From the NCBI RefSeq assembly GCF_000255555.1, contig NZ_AGRW01000039.1, positions 20,479 through 84,478 of the forward strand: a stretch of DNA of 64,000 nucleotides. The letters are read 5' to 3'. Within the stretch, counting starts at the first letter, position 1. Each line of letters begins with the position of its first letter. This stretch comes from Treponema saccharophilum DSM 2985. Its GTDB lineage: Bacteria > Spirochaetota > Spirochaetia > Treponematales > Treponemataceae. A program made the position numbers and the translations under genes. Shown here piece by piece: positions 25,243-34,787 of the stretch. The notes beneath the pieces are model-generated. The model searched no databases and was not told where the DNA came from. It saw nothing but the letters and a program-made list of their open reading frames with translations.

Positions 25243-28200
25243 TTACTCCTTGTAGTAGTACTTATAAGAATTATCGCCGCTTTTAAAATTTGAGGCATTT
25301 GTCACAGTGTTTGTAACATCAAATTCTGTACCACCTATTCTTGAAGTACTTCTCGTTTGATACCAAGTACTTGTATCGGTGAATACAAGAGAAGTAAGAG
25401 AACTGCAATCATAGAAGGCATAGTCGTATATAAAATCAACGGAATCCGGAATCGTAATAGATGTAAGACTGCACCCTCTGAACACCCAAGATCCTATGGT
25501 TGTAACGGTATCTGGTATGCTATATGATGCTCCATTTTTACCTGCCGGGTAGCATTTTAACAGGGTTTTATCTTTATTAAACAAAACCCCACCAACAGCT
25601 ACAAAATTTGAACTTCCATCCTCCACTATTATTTCTGTTACTTTGCTACAGCCAGAGAACGGATTGTTACCTATGCTTGTCACGCTTTTTGGTATAGTAA
25701 CAGAAGTGAGATTGTCACAGAGGGCAAATGCTTCATCTTCTATGGTTCTCAAGTTGCTTGGAAGGTCAATAGCACTAAGTTCATCACAGTTCTCGAAGGC
25801 TCTGCGTCCAATGCTTGTTACGGTATTGGGAATTGTCACGCCGCTGATTTTTGATTTATAGAAGGCATAGCCGCCTATCTGAGTAACTGAACTTGGAATA
25901 TCATAACTTCCTGTTCTGACGGCAGGATAATATACAAGTTGACTTCCACTCTTGTTGTAGAGGACTCCGTCAATGTCTTTATAATTTTGATTGTCAGGAT
26001 CAACAGTTACCCTTTCAAGAGAAGTTGAACCGGTAAATGGGTCATTTGGAATTGACTTTACATTTTTCGGTATTGTTATGCTGGTAAGTCCAGTTTCAGA
26101 AAAGGACTGGAGGCCAATCGTTTCCAAAGATTCTGGCAATGTAATGCTTTTTAAAGAAGTACAACCATTTAACGCCCTATAAGAAGTAGATGTAAGACTT
26201 TCTGGAAATATCAATTCAGAAAGATTAGAACAACCTCCAAAGGCGTAATCCCCATACCCTGTTATTCCATAGGGCAATGTAATTCCGACTATAGATGTAC
26301 AAGCACTGAAGGCACTTTCAGGCAGTGTCGTAATTCCCGAACAGCTTAGCGTAATTTTTACATACTTGCTGCTGTTAGATTGTAAAGCAGCTTTAATTGT
26401 GGCTATGTCCTCGTCAGAAGATGCATAAACCGCAATTTCATGCGGAGTATCAACCGTATTAGCGGAAAGGCTTGCAAGAGAAGCCGCAACATTTGCCGCG
26501 GTCACATACTGAAACAAAGAGCCGCTGGAATTTATGCCCCATTGTGCACTAGACAGCGTGAATTTTCCAACTTCATCTGCAAGAGTAACCCCAGTTTCAG
26601 CCGCAAGCACGGTAGTTCCGACTTCGTAGCTTTTTGGCGTTATCGTCGCGACGGGGACAGTGCCGGTAAGAGAACCTGTTATGGTGATAACTTTTCCGCT
26701 TGGAAGTTCAATATCATTTTTTCCTTTGCCTTTTTCTATGCCAGAATCGGTTTCTACACCATAAGGAATTGAAATTGAACCACTCATTGTAAATACAGTA
26801 GGATTCCCGTCCATACTGACAGCCCCCGAGCCGCCTCCTAAGGCTTTATTATTTTTTATTACGCCACCATTCAAATGTACTTCGCAAGTTGAACCGACAA
26901 ACTTTATACCGCCATTATAAAGGTTAGCTGTATTATAAGAAATCTCGGCGTTGCCACTCATAGTAAAGGTTCCGCCATCCATAAAGAGCGCTCCGCCGTT
27001 TGGCGCCCAGTTAGTCGCTGTGCCTGAGCAAATGTTATAACTAAGTTTTCCGCCTTTCATTTCAAAGCTGGTATTGTCCGAAGCCTGCATAACAGCGCCA
27101 CCCCAACCGGTTGCGTCGTTATGACTTATTTCGCCGCCGTTCATAATAAGACTAGCGGAAGATGAACCTTTTGCAATATTGATTCCGCCTCCGCGCGTTC
27201 TGCTTTTGTTATAGGAAATAACAGCACCGTCGTAAATTATGACAGTTCCGCCGGAGCATTTTATTCCGCCGCCGCCTTGTCCACCATTATAATCGCTGGA
27301 GCCTTCATGATTATGACAAATTTTGGAACCAGCCTTTAATACAAGTGAACCGCCCTCATTATAAATTCCGCCACCGCCACTTCTCGCTTTATTGCCGTAG
27401 CTGCTAGAAGTTGCAAGGCTCTGTGTTTCATCCCCAATCAGAGCCCCGCTTTCAAGCGTTACTGAGCTTCCGTTTTCCATTTTGATGCCGCCACCGCTGC
27501 TAGTCGAGCTCCCCCTGGTAATCTTCAGATTCTTAATCGTAACCGGCACGGCTGTAGCAATCGTAAGCACGCTTCCCGCATTGTTTCCGTCAAGGACATC
27601 CTGGGGCAGTCCGTTTTCATCCAGCCCCTTGCAGCCCTGAATTGTAAGAGAAGCAGCCTTGCCGTTAAGCGTTGCAGGAATATTTTGTATTCCTGTTATT
27701 GTTCCAGAGATAAAGATTTTGTAATTTGTGCTTGAATCCGTCATAAAGGAACAGGCTTTTGCAAGCGTTGCAAACGGTGCGTAAGGGCTTCCCGTTCCGG
27801 TCGTGTCACTTGCCGTTCCTTCAGTAATATTGCCGACATAAAAAACTGTTCTTTTTTGCGCGTTAATCAAAGCCGTGGTGACTTCAAATGTGCCGTCGCT
27901 TTTTATTGGAGAATTTTCAGATGATGTAGAATACCATCTGTTTGTCGTAAGATTGTCAAAAACATTTATTGATTGTGTTGTTGTGTACTGAAGGATATTG
28001 CTTGAATCATAAAAATTGAATGTGACTTCGTAAGTACCGCTTTTTACATTCGAGGCTGAAAATGTTGCACTTGTTCCGGAAGGTGTAGCCGAAGCAAGCG
28101 TGGACGGCCAGGCAGAATCAGAACATTTAGCTTTTATGCTCTTAAATGTCGAAGGAACTTTCATAGCAAGACTAATTACACCGATTCCGCTCGTTCCTGG

Positions 28201-28647
28201 TTTTACAAAAAAAGTATGGGATATGGCAGGCTCATCAACAGAGGTTGTAACAGAAAAAGTGTCAGAAAGGAGGGTAGACTCTTCATCTTTTATTCCGCAG
28301 GTAATTGTCCATGTTTTTCCTGTTGCAAGAGGAATCTCAAAAGTTCTTGCCTCCGTTCCGCTTCCGAATGTGCCTGAAACAGTGTCGCTTCCAGATGTGG
28401 CAGTTGCAAAATATGTCCAGTCAGAGTCAATCTTATAGGAAGCCGAGCGGTAAGCAGATTCTGAATCATTGATTTCTAAAAGCTCATAAGGAAAAGCCCC
28501 GCTATAATAAACCGTTCCATTAAAAGCCACGGTTGACGAAGAAAGATTATTCGAACTTTCCGAAGAATCGCTGTTTTCGCTCAAAAAATTTGTACAAGAA
28601 AAGAATAAAAATCCAGAAATCAAAAAAATAAAGTTCAGTTTTTTCAT
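25243..28647 (-). CDS. Mosaic surface lipoprotein: beta-helix plus BspA-type leucine-rich repeats
   Basis: Lipoprotein signal MKKLNFIFLISGFLFFSC, then a Ser/Asn-rich linker. A beta-sandwich-like N-terminal region (about 40-260) resembles that of the proteins at 28.7 and 52.8 kb (YEVTFNFYDSSNILQYTT corresponds to their FSFY...LLYEFRESVHV). A right-handed beta-helix follows at about 285-620 with recurrent GGGI(Y/K) and SYN turns. From about 745 to 1110, LRR_5/BspA repeats occur (SIVGITLPYGITGYGDYAFGGC, LTSVTIPKSVTSIG). A GGAGG site lies seven bases before the ATG. The gene is A+T-rich compared with its neighbours. Likely an adhesin or host/food-particle binder; ligand unknown. Confidence 0.88.
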   Translation of the reverse strand: MKKLNFIFLISGFLFFSCTNFLSENSDSSESSNNLSSSTVAFNGTVYYSGAFPYELLEINDSESAYRSASYKIDSDWTYFATATSGSDTVSGTFGSGTEARTFEIPLATGKTWTITCGIKDEESTLLSDTFSVTTSVDEPAISHTFFVKPGTSGIGVISLAMKVPSTFKSIKAKCSDSAWPSTLASATPSGTSATFSASNVKSGTYEVTFNFYDSSNILQYTTTQSINVFDNLTTNRWYSTSSENSPIKSDGTFEVTTALINAQKRTVFYVGNITEGTASDTTGTGSPYAPFATLAKACSFMTDSSTNYKIFISGTITGIQNIPATLNGKAASLTIQGCKGLDENGLPQDVLDGNNAGSVLTIATAVPVTIKNLKITRGSSTSSGGGIKMENGSSVTLESGALIGDETQSLATSSSYGNKARSGGGGIYNEGGSLVLKAGSKICHNHEGSSDYNGGQGGGGIKCSGGTVIIYDGAVISYNKSRTRGGGINIAKGSSSASLIMNGGEISHNDATGWGGAVMQASDNTSFEMKGGKLSYNICSGTATNWAPNGGALFMDGGTFTMSGNAEISYNTANLYNGGIKFVGSTCEVHLNGGVIKNNKALGGGSGAVSMDGNPTVFTMSGSISIPYGVETDSGIEKGKGKNDIELPSGKVITITGSLTGTVPVATITPKSYEVGTTVLAAETGVTLADEVGKFTLSSAQWGINSSGSLFQYVTAANVAASLASLSANTVDTPHEIAVYASSDEDIATIKAALQSNSSKYVKITLSCSGITTLPESAFSACTSIVGITLPYGITGYGDYAFGGCSNLSELIFPESLTSTSYRALNGCTSLKSITLPESLETIGLQSFSETGLTSITIPKNVKSIPNDPFTGSTSLERVTVDPDNQNYKDIDGVLYNKSGSQLVYYPAVRTGSYDIPSSVTQIGGYAFYKSKISGVTIPNTVTSIGRRAFENCDELSAIDLPSNLRTIEDEAFALCDNLTSVTIPKSVTSIGNNPFSGCSKVTEIIVEDGSSNFVAVGGVLFNKDKTLLKCYPAGKNGASYSIPDTVTTIGSWVFRGCSLTSITIPDSVDFIYDYAFYDCSSLTSLVFTDTSTWYQTRSTSRIGGTEFDVTNTVTNASNFKSGDNSYKYYYKE

Positions 28648-28691
28648 AAATTATCCTCCGTTATTACAAATTGTTGAAGTCGCGCTCCAGA

Positions 28692-31283
28692 CTAATCGAA
28701 AGCCCGAATTGCACAAACAGAACTGATAATACCTTGGGCGTTACTAGTGGTTGTCTTGTCACCGTATTGCCAGAAACCAGAGAGATTGAATAAGTAGGCG
28801 TGACTAGCAGTGGATACCAACTGAGACGATGACCAGTACCAGCCGCTGTTACCAAATTTGGAGCCTCCGCACAATTCGCTAACTGCGTCTACAGTAGATT
28901 TGTTTTTCCAAATGTAGAAAAGCTCACAAATCGTAGGAAGGTACCAGTCGCTTTCATAATCTGTTCCACTTACATTGCTGCCTGTCTGGTCTTTGTAGTT
29001 CTTTGTAAAATAAAAGGCAGGATATTTTGATTCAGTTGCGGTGTCGCTCACTCCGCTAAAGGCTGCAAGTTGCTCAAAATTGTCGCTACCGTTTTTGTCT
29101 CCGGTAAAAGTGTATGGTCCTGTGCTACCGCTTGGAGTGCACTGAATTGTTGTGATATCCTTGGAATGTGCATTTGCACTGCTTGTACACCATGCAAGTC
29201 CGCTTTTGTTGTGAACAAGACCTACGCCAAGCGTTTGGCTGCTACCGTCATTTGAGCAATCTGTTCCCACATAGAAAATAACTGCAATTGCGGCAGCTTT
29301 CTGGTCGTTTGTTATCGTTGAAATTTCGCTATATGCCATTGCTGAGCCATCGGTAAATACAATATCACCAACTGCAGTAGGTTTTGGCTTAGTTCCTATA
29401 ATATTAGCACAAACCAAATCCCATTCCGCATCGTAAGTTTCTCCAAGATAGCTTGCATTTACTTTAAGCGTGTATGTGTACTCATAAGCTATGGCAGGAA
29501 TTGTTATGCCGATTCCGCCCGTAACATCTGAAGGCGTAATGTCCGTAACTTTTGTTCCGGCACAGTAAAGAGAAGCAGCCCAAGAAACGGTCTCATCACA
29601 ATCCGTAAGCGTAAGACCTGTATTTGTATAAAGCTTTTTATCTGCATGATTATAGTAAAGTGGCGTCGGGGTACCGCTTGTTTCCTTTCTTGTGACAGTC
29701 GGCGTAACGGTGAATGTAGCTGCCACGCCGGTATATAAGCATGCCGCAGAGTTTCCAAGCGAATCTGTGCAGGAAAGCGTGAAATCATAATCTCGCGGAG
29801 TATAGAATGAACCACCCGAAATCATAAATGCCGCTTCATTGGAATCTGTCGTTCCTATTGCATACTCATTATCAGAAATAAATACAGCTCCTGGCCTGCT
29901 TGCATTCGTCGTGCCGTATCCGTAATCTTCTGTGAATGTGGCAGGAGCGGCTACCGTAGGTTTATTTGTATCTGTAAATGCCATTGAAACGCAAATCTTG
30001 CTTCCTGAAATATCACCGTCAATCTTAATTTTCTTTCCGTAAGGAAGGTAAACATTGCTCTGCTTACCATTTGAATCTTTATTATCGTAAATGATGTTCT
30101 TGCCTTTGAGAATTAAAGTTCCGTTATTGTAGATTCCGCCGCCGGTTCCGCTTGCGTTTTTTCCGCCGGTGATTTTGAGGTTCTTGATTGTCACGGGAAC
30201 GCTCGAGGAAATTTTGAGGGTTGTTCCTTCATTTTTTCCGTTCAAACTGTCCTTCGGCATTCCGCCCGCGTCGAGCCCGTTCGCGCCCTGAATCGTAATC
30301 GAGCGCGCTTTTGCCGTGGTGATGGCCGAGGGGATTTCCTGCGCGCCAGCAAGCTCCCCGTCAACGAGTATCGTGTAGTCGGTATCTTTATCCAGGAGCG
30401 CATTCATCGCACGGGCAACCGATTTGTACGGCTCCGCGCGCGTCCCCGTCTCCTTGCTGTCCTCTTTCCTCGACGACACGTAAATCCTCGAAAGCGCGAA
30501 CTTATCGACGAGAGCTTTTGTTATCTCGCATTTTCCGTCCGCAATGTACGCCGAAGAGCCGAACCACGAATCCGTCACAAGCGATTTGCAGACGTGGACG
30601 GACTCGCGGAATTCGTAGAGGAGAACACCATCCGCGGATGATGAATCCGCCGTGCTGTAGAAGCTGAAAACCGCATCGTAGCATCCCGAATCAAGCGTCT
30701 TCTCAAAAAGAATTTTCCCGCCGGAATCTACGGGGCAAGATGAAACGGAGCCGCCGTCAAGTTCTATCGCGCACGACTTTATTTCAGTCCCGCCGACGTC
30801 TATTTCGAGGCTGACGCTCCCCGTCCCGCTTTTCATATCGGGCTTTACGGGAACCTCGCAGAAAAACGCGTCGCCCGGACGAAGCGTTACGGTACAGCTC
30901 CCGGAAACGACCTCGATTCCAGACACCGTCCCCGTCGCCTTAATCGTGTACTCAGTCCCGCCCTCAACAACCGCAAGCTCTCCGAACGAGAACGAGAGAT
31001 TTTCCGCATCGACTTCCGCAACGTACGTCCTCCCGCCGTCCGAGGCCTCCACGGAATACGAGACGCCGTTCAGAGATGGAAGCGCCGTCCGCGCGCTGCT
31101 TTTCCGGAAAACGCCCGGCGCCGCACCCGAAACCGCCACGCTCCCCCGAACGGATGCCGTCAGCGCCGGCTCGACGAAGTTTCTCTCCTCAGAAGGTTCC
31201 TCATCCCCAAAAAGCGAGCACGACACCGCAAAAAATGAAAGGACGGCAGCCAAAATGCCGAAAAATTTCCGGAACGTTTTCAT
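28692..31283 (-). CDS. Mosaic surface lipoprotein with DUF1566-like (C-type-lectin-fold) C terminus
   Basis: Lipoprotein signal KTFRKFFGILAAVLSFFAVSC. The N-terminal module (about 25-270; SVRGSVAVSGAAPGVFRKSSARTALPSL, DSGCYDAVFSFYSTAD) is nearly the same as in the protein at 52.8 kb. A short beta-helix entry (VPVTIKNLKITGGKNASGTGGGIYN) follows, then A+T-rich Ig-like regions. The C-terminal domain (about 640-863) has DWYLPTICELFYIWKN, GWYWSSSQ and an AIRAF ending, the pattern of Lcl/DUF1566 domains. Base composition changes abruptly near 30.13 kb: upstream is host-like and G+C-rich, downstream A+T-rich. The start at 31283 has GGAG eight bases upstream. Ligand unknown. Confidence 0.87.
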   Translation of the reverse strand: MKTFRKFFGILAAVLSFFAVSCSLFGDEEPSEERNFVEPALTASVRGSVAVSGAAPGVFRKSSARTALPSLNGVSYSVEASDGGRTYVAEVDAENLSFSFGELAVVEGGTEYTIKATGTVSGIEVVSGSCTVTLRPGDAFFCEVPVKPDMKSGTGSVSLEIDVGGTEIKSCAIELDGGSVSSCPVDSGGKILFEKTLDSGCYDAVFSFYSTADSSSADGVLLYEFRESVHVCKSLVTDSWFGSSAYIADGKCEITKALVDKFALSRIYVSSRKEDSKETGTRAEPYKSVARAMNALLDKDTDYTILVDGELAGAQEIPSAITTAKARSITIQGANGLDAGGMPKDSLNGKNEGTTLKISSSVPVTIKNLKITGGKNASGTGGGIYNNGTLILKGKNIIYDNKDSNGKQSNVYLPYGKKIKIDGDISGSKICVSMAFTDTNKPTVAAPATFTEDYGYGTTNASRPGAVFISDNEYAIGTTDSNEAAFMISGGSFYTPRDYDFTLSCTDSLGNSAACLYTGVAATFTVTPTVTRKETSGTPTPLYYNHADKKLYTNTGLTLTDCDETVSWAASLYCAGTKVTDITPSDVTGGIGITIPAIAYEYTYTLKVNASYLGETYDAEWDLVCANIIGTKPKPTAVGDIVFTDGSAMAYSEISTITNDQKAAAIAVIFYVGTDCSNDGSSQTLGVGLVHNKSGLAWCTSSANAHSKDITTIQCTPSGSTGPYTFTGDKNGSDNFEQLAAFSGVSDTATESKYPAFYFTKNYKDQTGSNVSGTDYESDWYLPTICELFYIWKNKSTVDAVSELCGGSKFGNSGWYWSSSQLVSTASHAYLFNLSGFWQYGDKTTTSNAQGIISSVCAIRAFD

Positions 31284-31345
31284 AATCGATTCTCCGTTTT
31301 TTATGGAAGCCAATACAAAATCCGCCATATTCTAACACGCAGCCC

Positions 31346-31363
31346 CTCTTAATGCATTAAGAG
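31346..31363. repeat. 18-bp perfect palindrome upstream of the 28.7-kb lipoprotein gene
   Basis: CTCTTAATGCATTAAGAG. It lies 63 bases before the ATG at 31283, just upstream of a TAGAAT box (31334-31329, minus strand), so it could be an operator near the -35 position. Confidence 0.55.
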
Positions 31364-31398
31364 TGTCCCGTTTAATGCACTAACAGCATCCCTTTTTA

Positions 31399-31650
31399 TG
31401 CGGGAACGCCGTTCATTAAGCAGGAATGCCGTTCCCATTAGAGCGGGAATGCCGTTCCCATTAGAGCAGGAACGACGCTCCCATTAGAGCAGGAACGACG
31501 CTCCAATTAGAGCGGGAACGACGCTCCCATTAGAGCGGGAATGCCGTTTCCATTAGAGCAGGAACGCCACTTCCATTAGAGCGGGAACGACGCTCCCATT
31601 AGAGCAGGAACGACGCTCCCATTAGAACTGGAATGCCGTTCATTGAGCGG
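31399..31650. repeat. 23-bp tandem repeat array A (about 11 units)
   Basis: Units of the form GC(A/G)GGAAYG(A/C)CGYTCCCATTAGA repeat head to tail with no spacers; first and last units are degenerate. Each contains a near-palindrome GGAA-YGNCG-TTCC. The array begins about 115 bases upstream of the lipoprotein start codon at 31283. A second array of the same unit lies upstream of the paralogue at 57.08-57.30 kb. Confidence 0.9.
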
Positions 31651-31985
31651 AGCCGAAATGAACAAATCAATACACTTTCACTAAAAATTTATTTCGGTGG
31701 ATACATGATTTCTAGCGTTATTTTTAGATATTGGCACACGAATTCGAGATTCCTGACGGAATCTCTTCAGCCTCAATATCGAATTTTATTAGAAAGCATT
31801 TTTTTTGGAGACAGTACGATGGTACGATACATATGCTGAAATAAAACGGTCATTGAGCGAATTTTGCATGGCAACGAACGGGCTTCGGCTACGCTCAGCC
31901 ACATTATGAGCATACCTTTCGTAACACACCCCCATTTTCAACCGCACATTCCCAAAACCACGCGCGCCCCCTCACACAGGCGCAC
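31651..31985. other. Non-coding stretch between the two repeat types
   Basis: About 335 A+T-rich bases, followed by sequence leading into the hairpin repeats. Short ORFs (31633-31839, 31864-32118) have no ribosome site or recognisable product. I see no gene here. Confidence 0.5.
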
Positions 31986-32265
31986 TCCCCGCTTCCGCGG
32001 GGAGTTGCGTACGCTTGCTACAACCAAGCCAATCTTAAAACAAGAAAAAGACTTTGCAAGCGCGCTTGCTCCAACAAAGCCGAACTTAGAACGCGGGAAT
32101 GTCGCAAACCAAACTTAGAACGCAGAAACGCCGCAAACCAAACTTAGAACGACAAAATCCCCACACACGCGCCCTAATCCCACAAAGGCGCACACGTGCT
32201 TCGCACGTGCTGCGTGCGCTTGCTCCAACCAAGCCGAACTTAGAACGCGGGAATGCCGCAAGCGC
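31986..32265. repeat. Dispersed hairpin repeat cluster 2
   Basis: Reverse-orientation copies of the unit at 0.7-1.05 kb: TTGCTCCAACCAAGCC then GAACTTAGAACG (about 32068-32095 and 32219-32246), with partial cores at 32013-32040, 32107-32124 and 32133-32150. One clear hairpin (CACGTGC-TTC-GCACGTG, about 32190-32206) precedes the last copy. It abuts the 3' end of the MBL gene. Confidence 0.78.
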
Positions 32266-32826
32266 CTACTTCAAATCCAGGTTGAATACTTTCTCCACGC
32301 CTATTGTGGAAAGCGGTCCATGTCCGGGCATTATTACGGTGTCGTTCGACATTATGAGGAGCTTCGAGCGGATTCCGTTGCGGAGGGTCTTTTTGGCGTA
32401 GATGTTGTTCGTGGAGCCGATGATTCCCGCCTGGAGCGTGTCGCCGGTGAAGATGACGTTTCCGATTTTGAAGACCATCGAGTCGGAGCTGTGGCCGGGA
32501 ATCGAATAGTACGAGACAATCATGCCCGCGAGCGCGAGCGTGCCGTCGCCTTTTATGACGCAGCCGGAAGACGACGCGACACCGCTGTCGGCGGCGAACA
32601 CATTCACATTGTAAATTTTGCCGAGCGTCGAAAGCCCCATCGTGTGGCCTTTGTGATGGTGCGTAATCAGCACGGCCCGCAGCGTCAGCCCGCCGTCCTC
32701 AAGCTGGTTTATCATGCGCCCGTTTATCTTTCCCGGGTCGATTATAAGGGCTTCCTTCGAAAGCTCGTTCACCACGAAATAGCAGTTCGAGAACGACTCC
32801 AGGTTCATGTGAAGATAGATTTTCAT
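32266..32826 (-). CDS. MBL-fold metallo-hydrolase with an altered metal motif
   Basis: Glyoxalase II-like metallo-beta-lactamase fold: EALIIDPGKINGRMINQL, LRAVLITHHHKGHTMGL, IPGHSSDSMVFKIGNVIFTGDTL and MPGHGPLSTIG. The usual THxHxDH reads THHHKGH, so the second-metal Asp (position 60) is Gly. His56, His58, His61, the PGHS His, the GDT Asp and the PGHG His remain. It may be a one-metal enzyme or have a relaxed function. 186 residues. The ATG directly follows the stop codon of the pentapeptide gene upstream, so the two are translationally coupled. Confidence 0.85.
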   Translation of the reverse strand: MKIYLHMNLESFSNCYFVVNELSKEALIIDPGKINGRMINQLEDGGLTLRAVLITHHHKGHTMGLSTLGKIYNVNVFAADSGVASSSGCVIKGDGTLALAGMIVSYYSIPGHSSDSMVFKIGNVIFTGDTLQAGIIGSTNNIYAKKTLRNGIRSKLLIMSNDTVIMPGHGPLSTIGVEKVFNLDLK

Positions 32827-33489
32827 TCAAATCACCCCGCCGAATTCGATTATTCCCTTGAAAGCCTCGCTTCCCTTCTGGTCGAAGAACGCCTCTTTCG
32901 TGTTCGACTGCTTGAACGAGACGTTCGTCTGCTGGACGTCGTAGAAAATCGTCTTCTTGAGGTTGCAGTTCCTGAACGACGTGTCGGCGAGGTTCGCGCG
33001 GATAAAACGCGAGTTGTACAAATCGGAGTCGTCGAACGAGGACTGGAACGCCGATATTCCGGAAAAATTGTCCTGGACGAGGTCGCTTCCCGTAAAAAGC
33101 ACGTGGATGAATTTCGCCGCGCCGAGGCTCGTGAATTTTATGTTGCTGCTGAGGAAATTGCAGTCGGTGAAAACCGCGTAATCGAATATGCTCATGCGGC
33201 TCCGCATGTTCATGGCATTGACGCCGAGGAAGAAGCACCGGCAGAAGTTGCAGCCGTAGAATTTCTTGTCCGTGAAATCGACGTTGGAGAACGTCACCCC
33301 GCTGGCGTTGAGCCCCACTATTTTGTCGTGCGACTCGATATATCGGATGAGCTTTTTCGTTATGCCCTCCTGGTCGGGATGGTGCATAAAGCAGAAGTCG
33401 CCGTTTTCCCTGATATTTCCGTTATCGTCAAAATCCGAAAGCACAGAACGCCTGCATTCCGGACGCTTGCATATATTCATCAGATACAT
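32827..33489 (-). CDS. Pentapeptide-repeat protein with N-terminal Cys/His cluster
   Basis: The N terminus has a possible metal site (CKRPECRRS ... FCFMHHPDQE). From about residue 60 come A(D/N)LxX-type pentapeptide repeats (VTFSNVDFTDKKFYGCNFC, NLADTSFRNCNLKKTIFYD) that should fold as a right-handed quadrilateral helix. 220 residues, cytoplasmic; no function assigned. No Shine-Dalgarno; TAAAAT (33501-33496) six bases before the ATG, with TCGACA 18 bases further up, suggests a leaderless start at 33489, divergent from murI. The alternative ATG at 33480 cannot be excluded. Confidence 0.82.
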   Translation of the reverse strand: MYLMNICKRPECRRSVLSDFDDNGNIRENGDFCFMHHPDQEGITKKLIRYIESHDKIVGLNASGVTFSNVDFTDKKFYGCNFCRCFFLGVNAMNMRSRMSIFDYAVFTDCNFLSSNIKFTSLGAAKFIHVLFTGSDLVQDNFSGISAFQSSFDDSDLYNSRFIRANLADTSFRNCNLKKTIFYDVQQTNVSFKQSNTKEAFFDQKGSEAFKGIIEFGGVI

Positions 33490-33541
33490 GAAGCCATTTT
33501 AGATGATAAATGATATAGTTGTCGAACGGATTTTTTGTTTT

Positions 33542-34354
33542 ATGGAACAGACAGATTTCGCATTTTTGGATTCAGGAACGGGCGGAATCCCGTACATGCT
33601 CGACCTCAAGGAAAAGCAGCCGGACGCGACGTGCGTCTATTTGGGGGACACGGCGCATTTTCCGTACGGCGAGAAAAGCCCGGGCGAGGTCGTCGAATGC
33701 GCTACGGGCGCGATTTCGCTCATCATACGGGAATGGAACCCGCGCACGCTCGTCATCGCATGCAACACAATCTCCGTCGAGGCGCTCCCCGTCCTGCGGG
33801 AACGTTTTCCCGCGCTCAAAATCGTCGGGACGGTTCCGGCGATAAAGCTCGGGGCAAAAGTGACGAGGAACGGAAAAATCGGGCTTGTCGCCACGAGCGC
33901 GACGGTCAGCAACGGATACACGAGAAAGCTCATCGAAGAATTCGCCGCGGACTGCGACGTCTTCCTCCGCGCCGACCCCGAGCTTGTCCATTTTGTCGAG
34001 CGCCGGCTCATCTCGGCGACGGAAAAGGAGCGGGAAGACGCCGTGCGCAAATCGGTCGATTTCTTCCGCGAGAAGGGCTGCGACACGATAATTCTCGGCT
34101 GCACGCATTTCACGCACCTTGCGGACACGTTCAGGCGCGTCGCCGGAAACGAAATCAGCATCGTCGATTCGCGGAACGGCGTGTCGAACCGCGCGCTCAC
34201 CATAACGGAACGCGATTCCGACGAGGAGCACCTTCCGTCCGACTGCGCGTTCTTCGTCACCGCCGCGACGGAGGAAGAGGAGAAGGAATACCGCGCGCTC
34301 TGCAGGTGCTGCTCGATTCCGTGGGGCGGGACGATACGGCTGCCTGAAAACTGA
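33542..34354 (+). CDS. murI: Glutamate racemase
   Basis: Supplies D-glutamate for peptidoglycan. Starts MEQTDFAFLDSGTGGIPYMLDL with the family Asp-Ser-Gly-x-Gly-Gly site. Then GDTAHFPYGEKS, VIACNTISVEALPVLRERFP (first catalytic Cys) and DTIILGCTHFTHLAD (second catalytic Cys). About 270 residues, normal. The start at 33542 aligns with the family; the frame opening at 33503 adds 13 unlikely residues. No Shine-Dalgarno is visible; a TATAGT box at 33513-33518 could give a very short leader. Confidence 0.93.
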   Translation: MEQTDFAFLDSGTGGIPYMLDLKEKQPDATCVYLGDTAHFPYGEKSPGEVVECATGAISLIIREWNPRTLVIACNTISVEALPVLRERFPALKIVGTVPAIKLGAKVTRNGKIGLVATSATVSNGYTRKLIEEFAADCDVFLRADPELVHFVERRLISATEKEREDAVRKSVDFFREKGCDTIILGCTHFTHLADTFRRVAGNEISIVDSRNGVSNRALTITERDSDEEHLPSDCAFFVTAATEEEEKEYRALCRCCSIPWGGTIRLPEN

Positions 34355-34481
34355 GAGGGATACAATACAAAACGCTGCCCTGAAATCGTGTCGACAAGCA
34401 CTTTGTCATTCCGAGCTTGATTCGTCATGACAAAAGACAATACCAGCCGTTTTTCAGGACAAGAAAATAAGGAGAATCAAA

Positions 34482-34775
34482 ATGAAGAAAATCGCCATCA
34501 TCGCGCTCGCGCTCGCGTTCGCGCTCGTCTCGTGCAACGACAAGGAAAGCGAAAAGGCAAAGCAGCCGCTCTCAATAGACCTCGGCTCCATAACCGAGAA
34601 AGTCAAGGAGACGGCGGAGAAAACGAAGGACGCCGCAGAGGATGGGCTGGACACGCTCTCCGAGAAGGCGAAGGACGCGACGGAGAAGACGAAGGACGCC
34701 GCCAAGGAAGCAGAGGAAAGCGCGTCGAAGGCTGCCGGAAAGACGGCGGACTCGCTCAAGAAGCTGTTCAACTAA
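34482..34775 (+). CDS. Small helical lipoprotein with 11-residue repeats
   Basis: Signal MKKIAIIALALAFALVSC. The 79-residue mature part is almost entirely Lys/Glu/Ala/Asp/Thr in repeats such as EKTKDAAEDG, EKAKDATEKTKDAAKEAEESA, predicted as an amphipathic or LEA-like helix. Strong AAGGAG site. A stress-protective or membrane-surface-binding role is conceivable; nothing is recognised by name. It converges on the metallophosphoesterase gene with a 12-base gap. Confidence 0.82.
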   Translation: MKKIAIIALALAFALVSCNDKESEKAKQPLSIDLGSITEKVKETAEKTKDAAEDGLDTLSEKAKDATEKTKDAAKEAEESASKAAGKTADSLKKLFN

Positions 34776-34787
34776 CAAGCGCGCCTT

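Noticed and set aside
28664..28855. Minus-strand 63-codon ORF at the 3' end of the DUF1566-like gene
   Set aside because: Alternative-frame reading of the same region; no ribosome site.
31399..31650. CRISPR array
   Set aside because: The 23-bp units are contiguous and have no unique spacers, and no cas gene is nearby; the same holds for 57083-57300.
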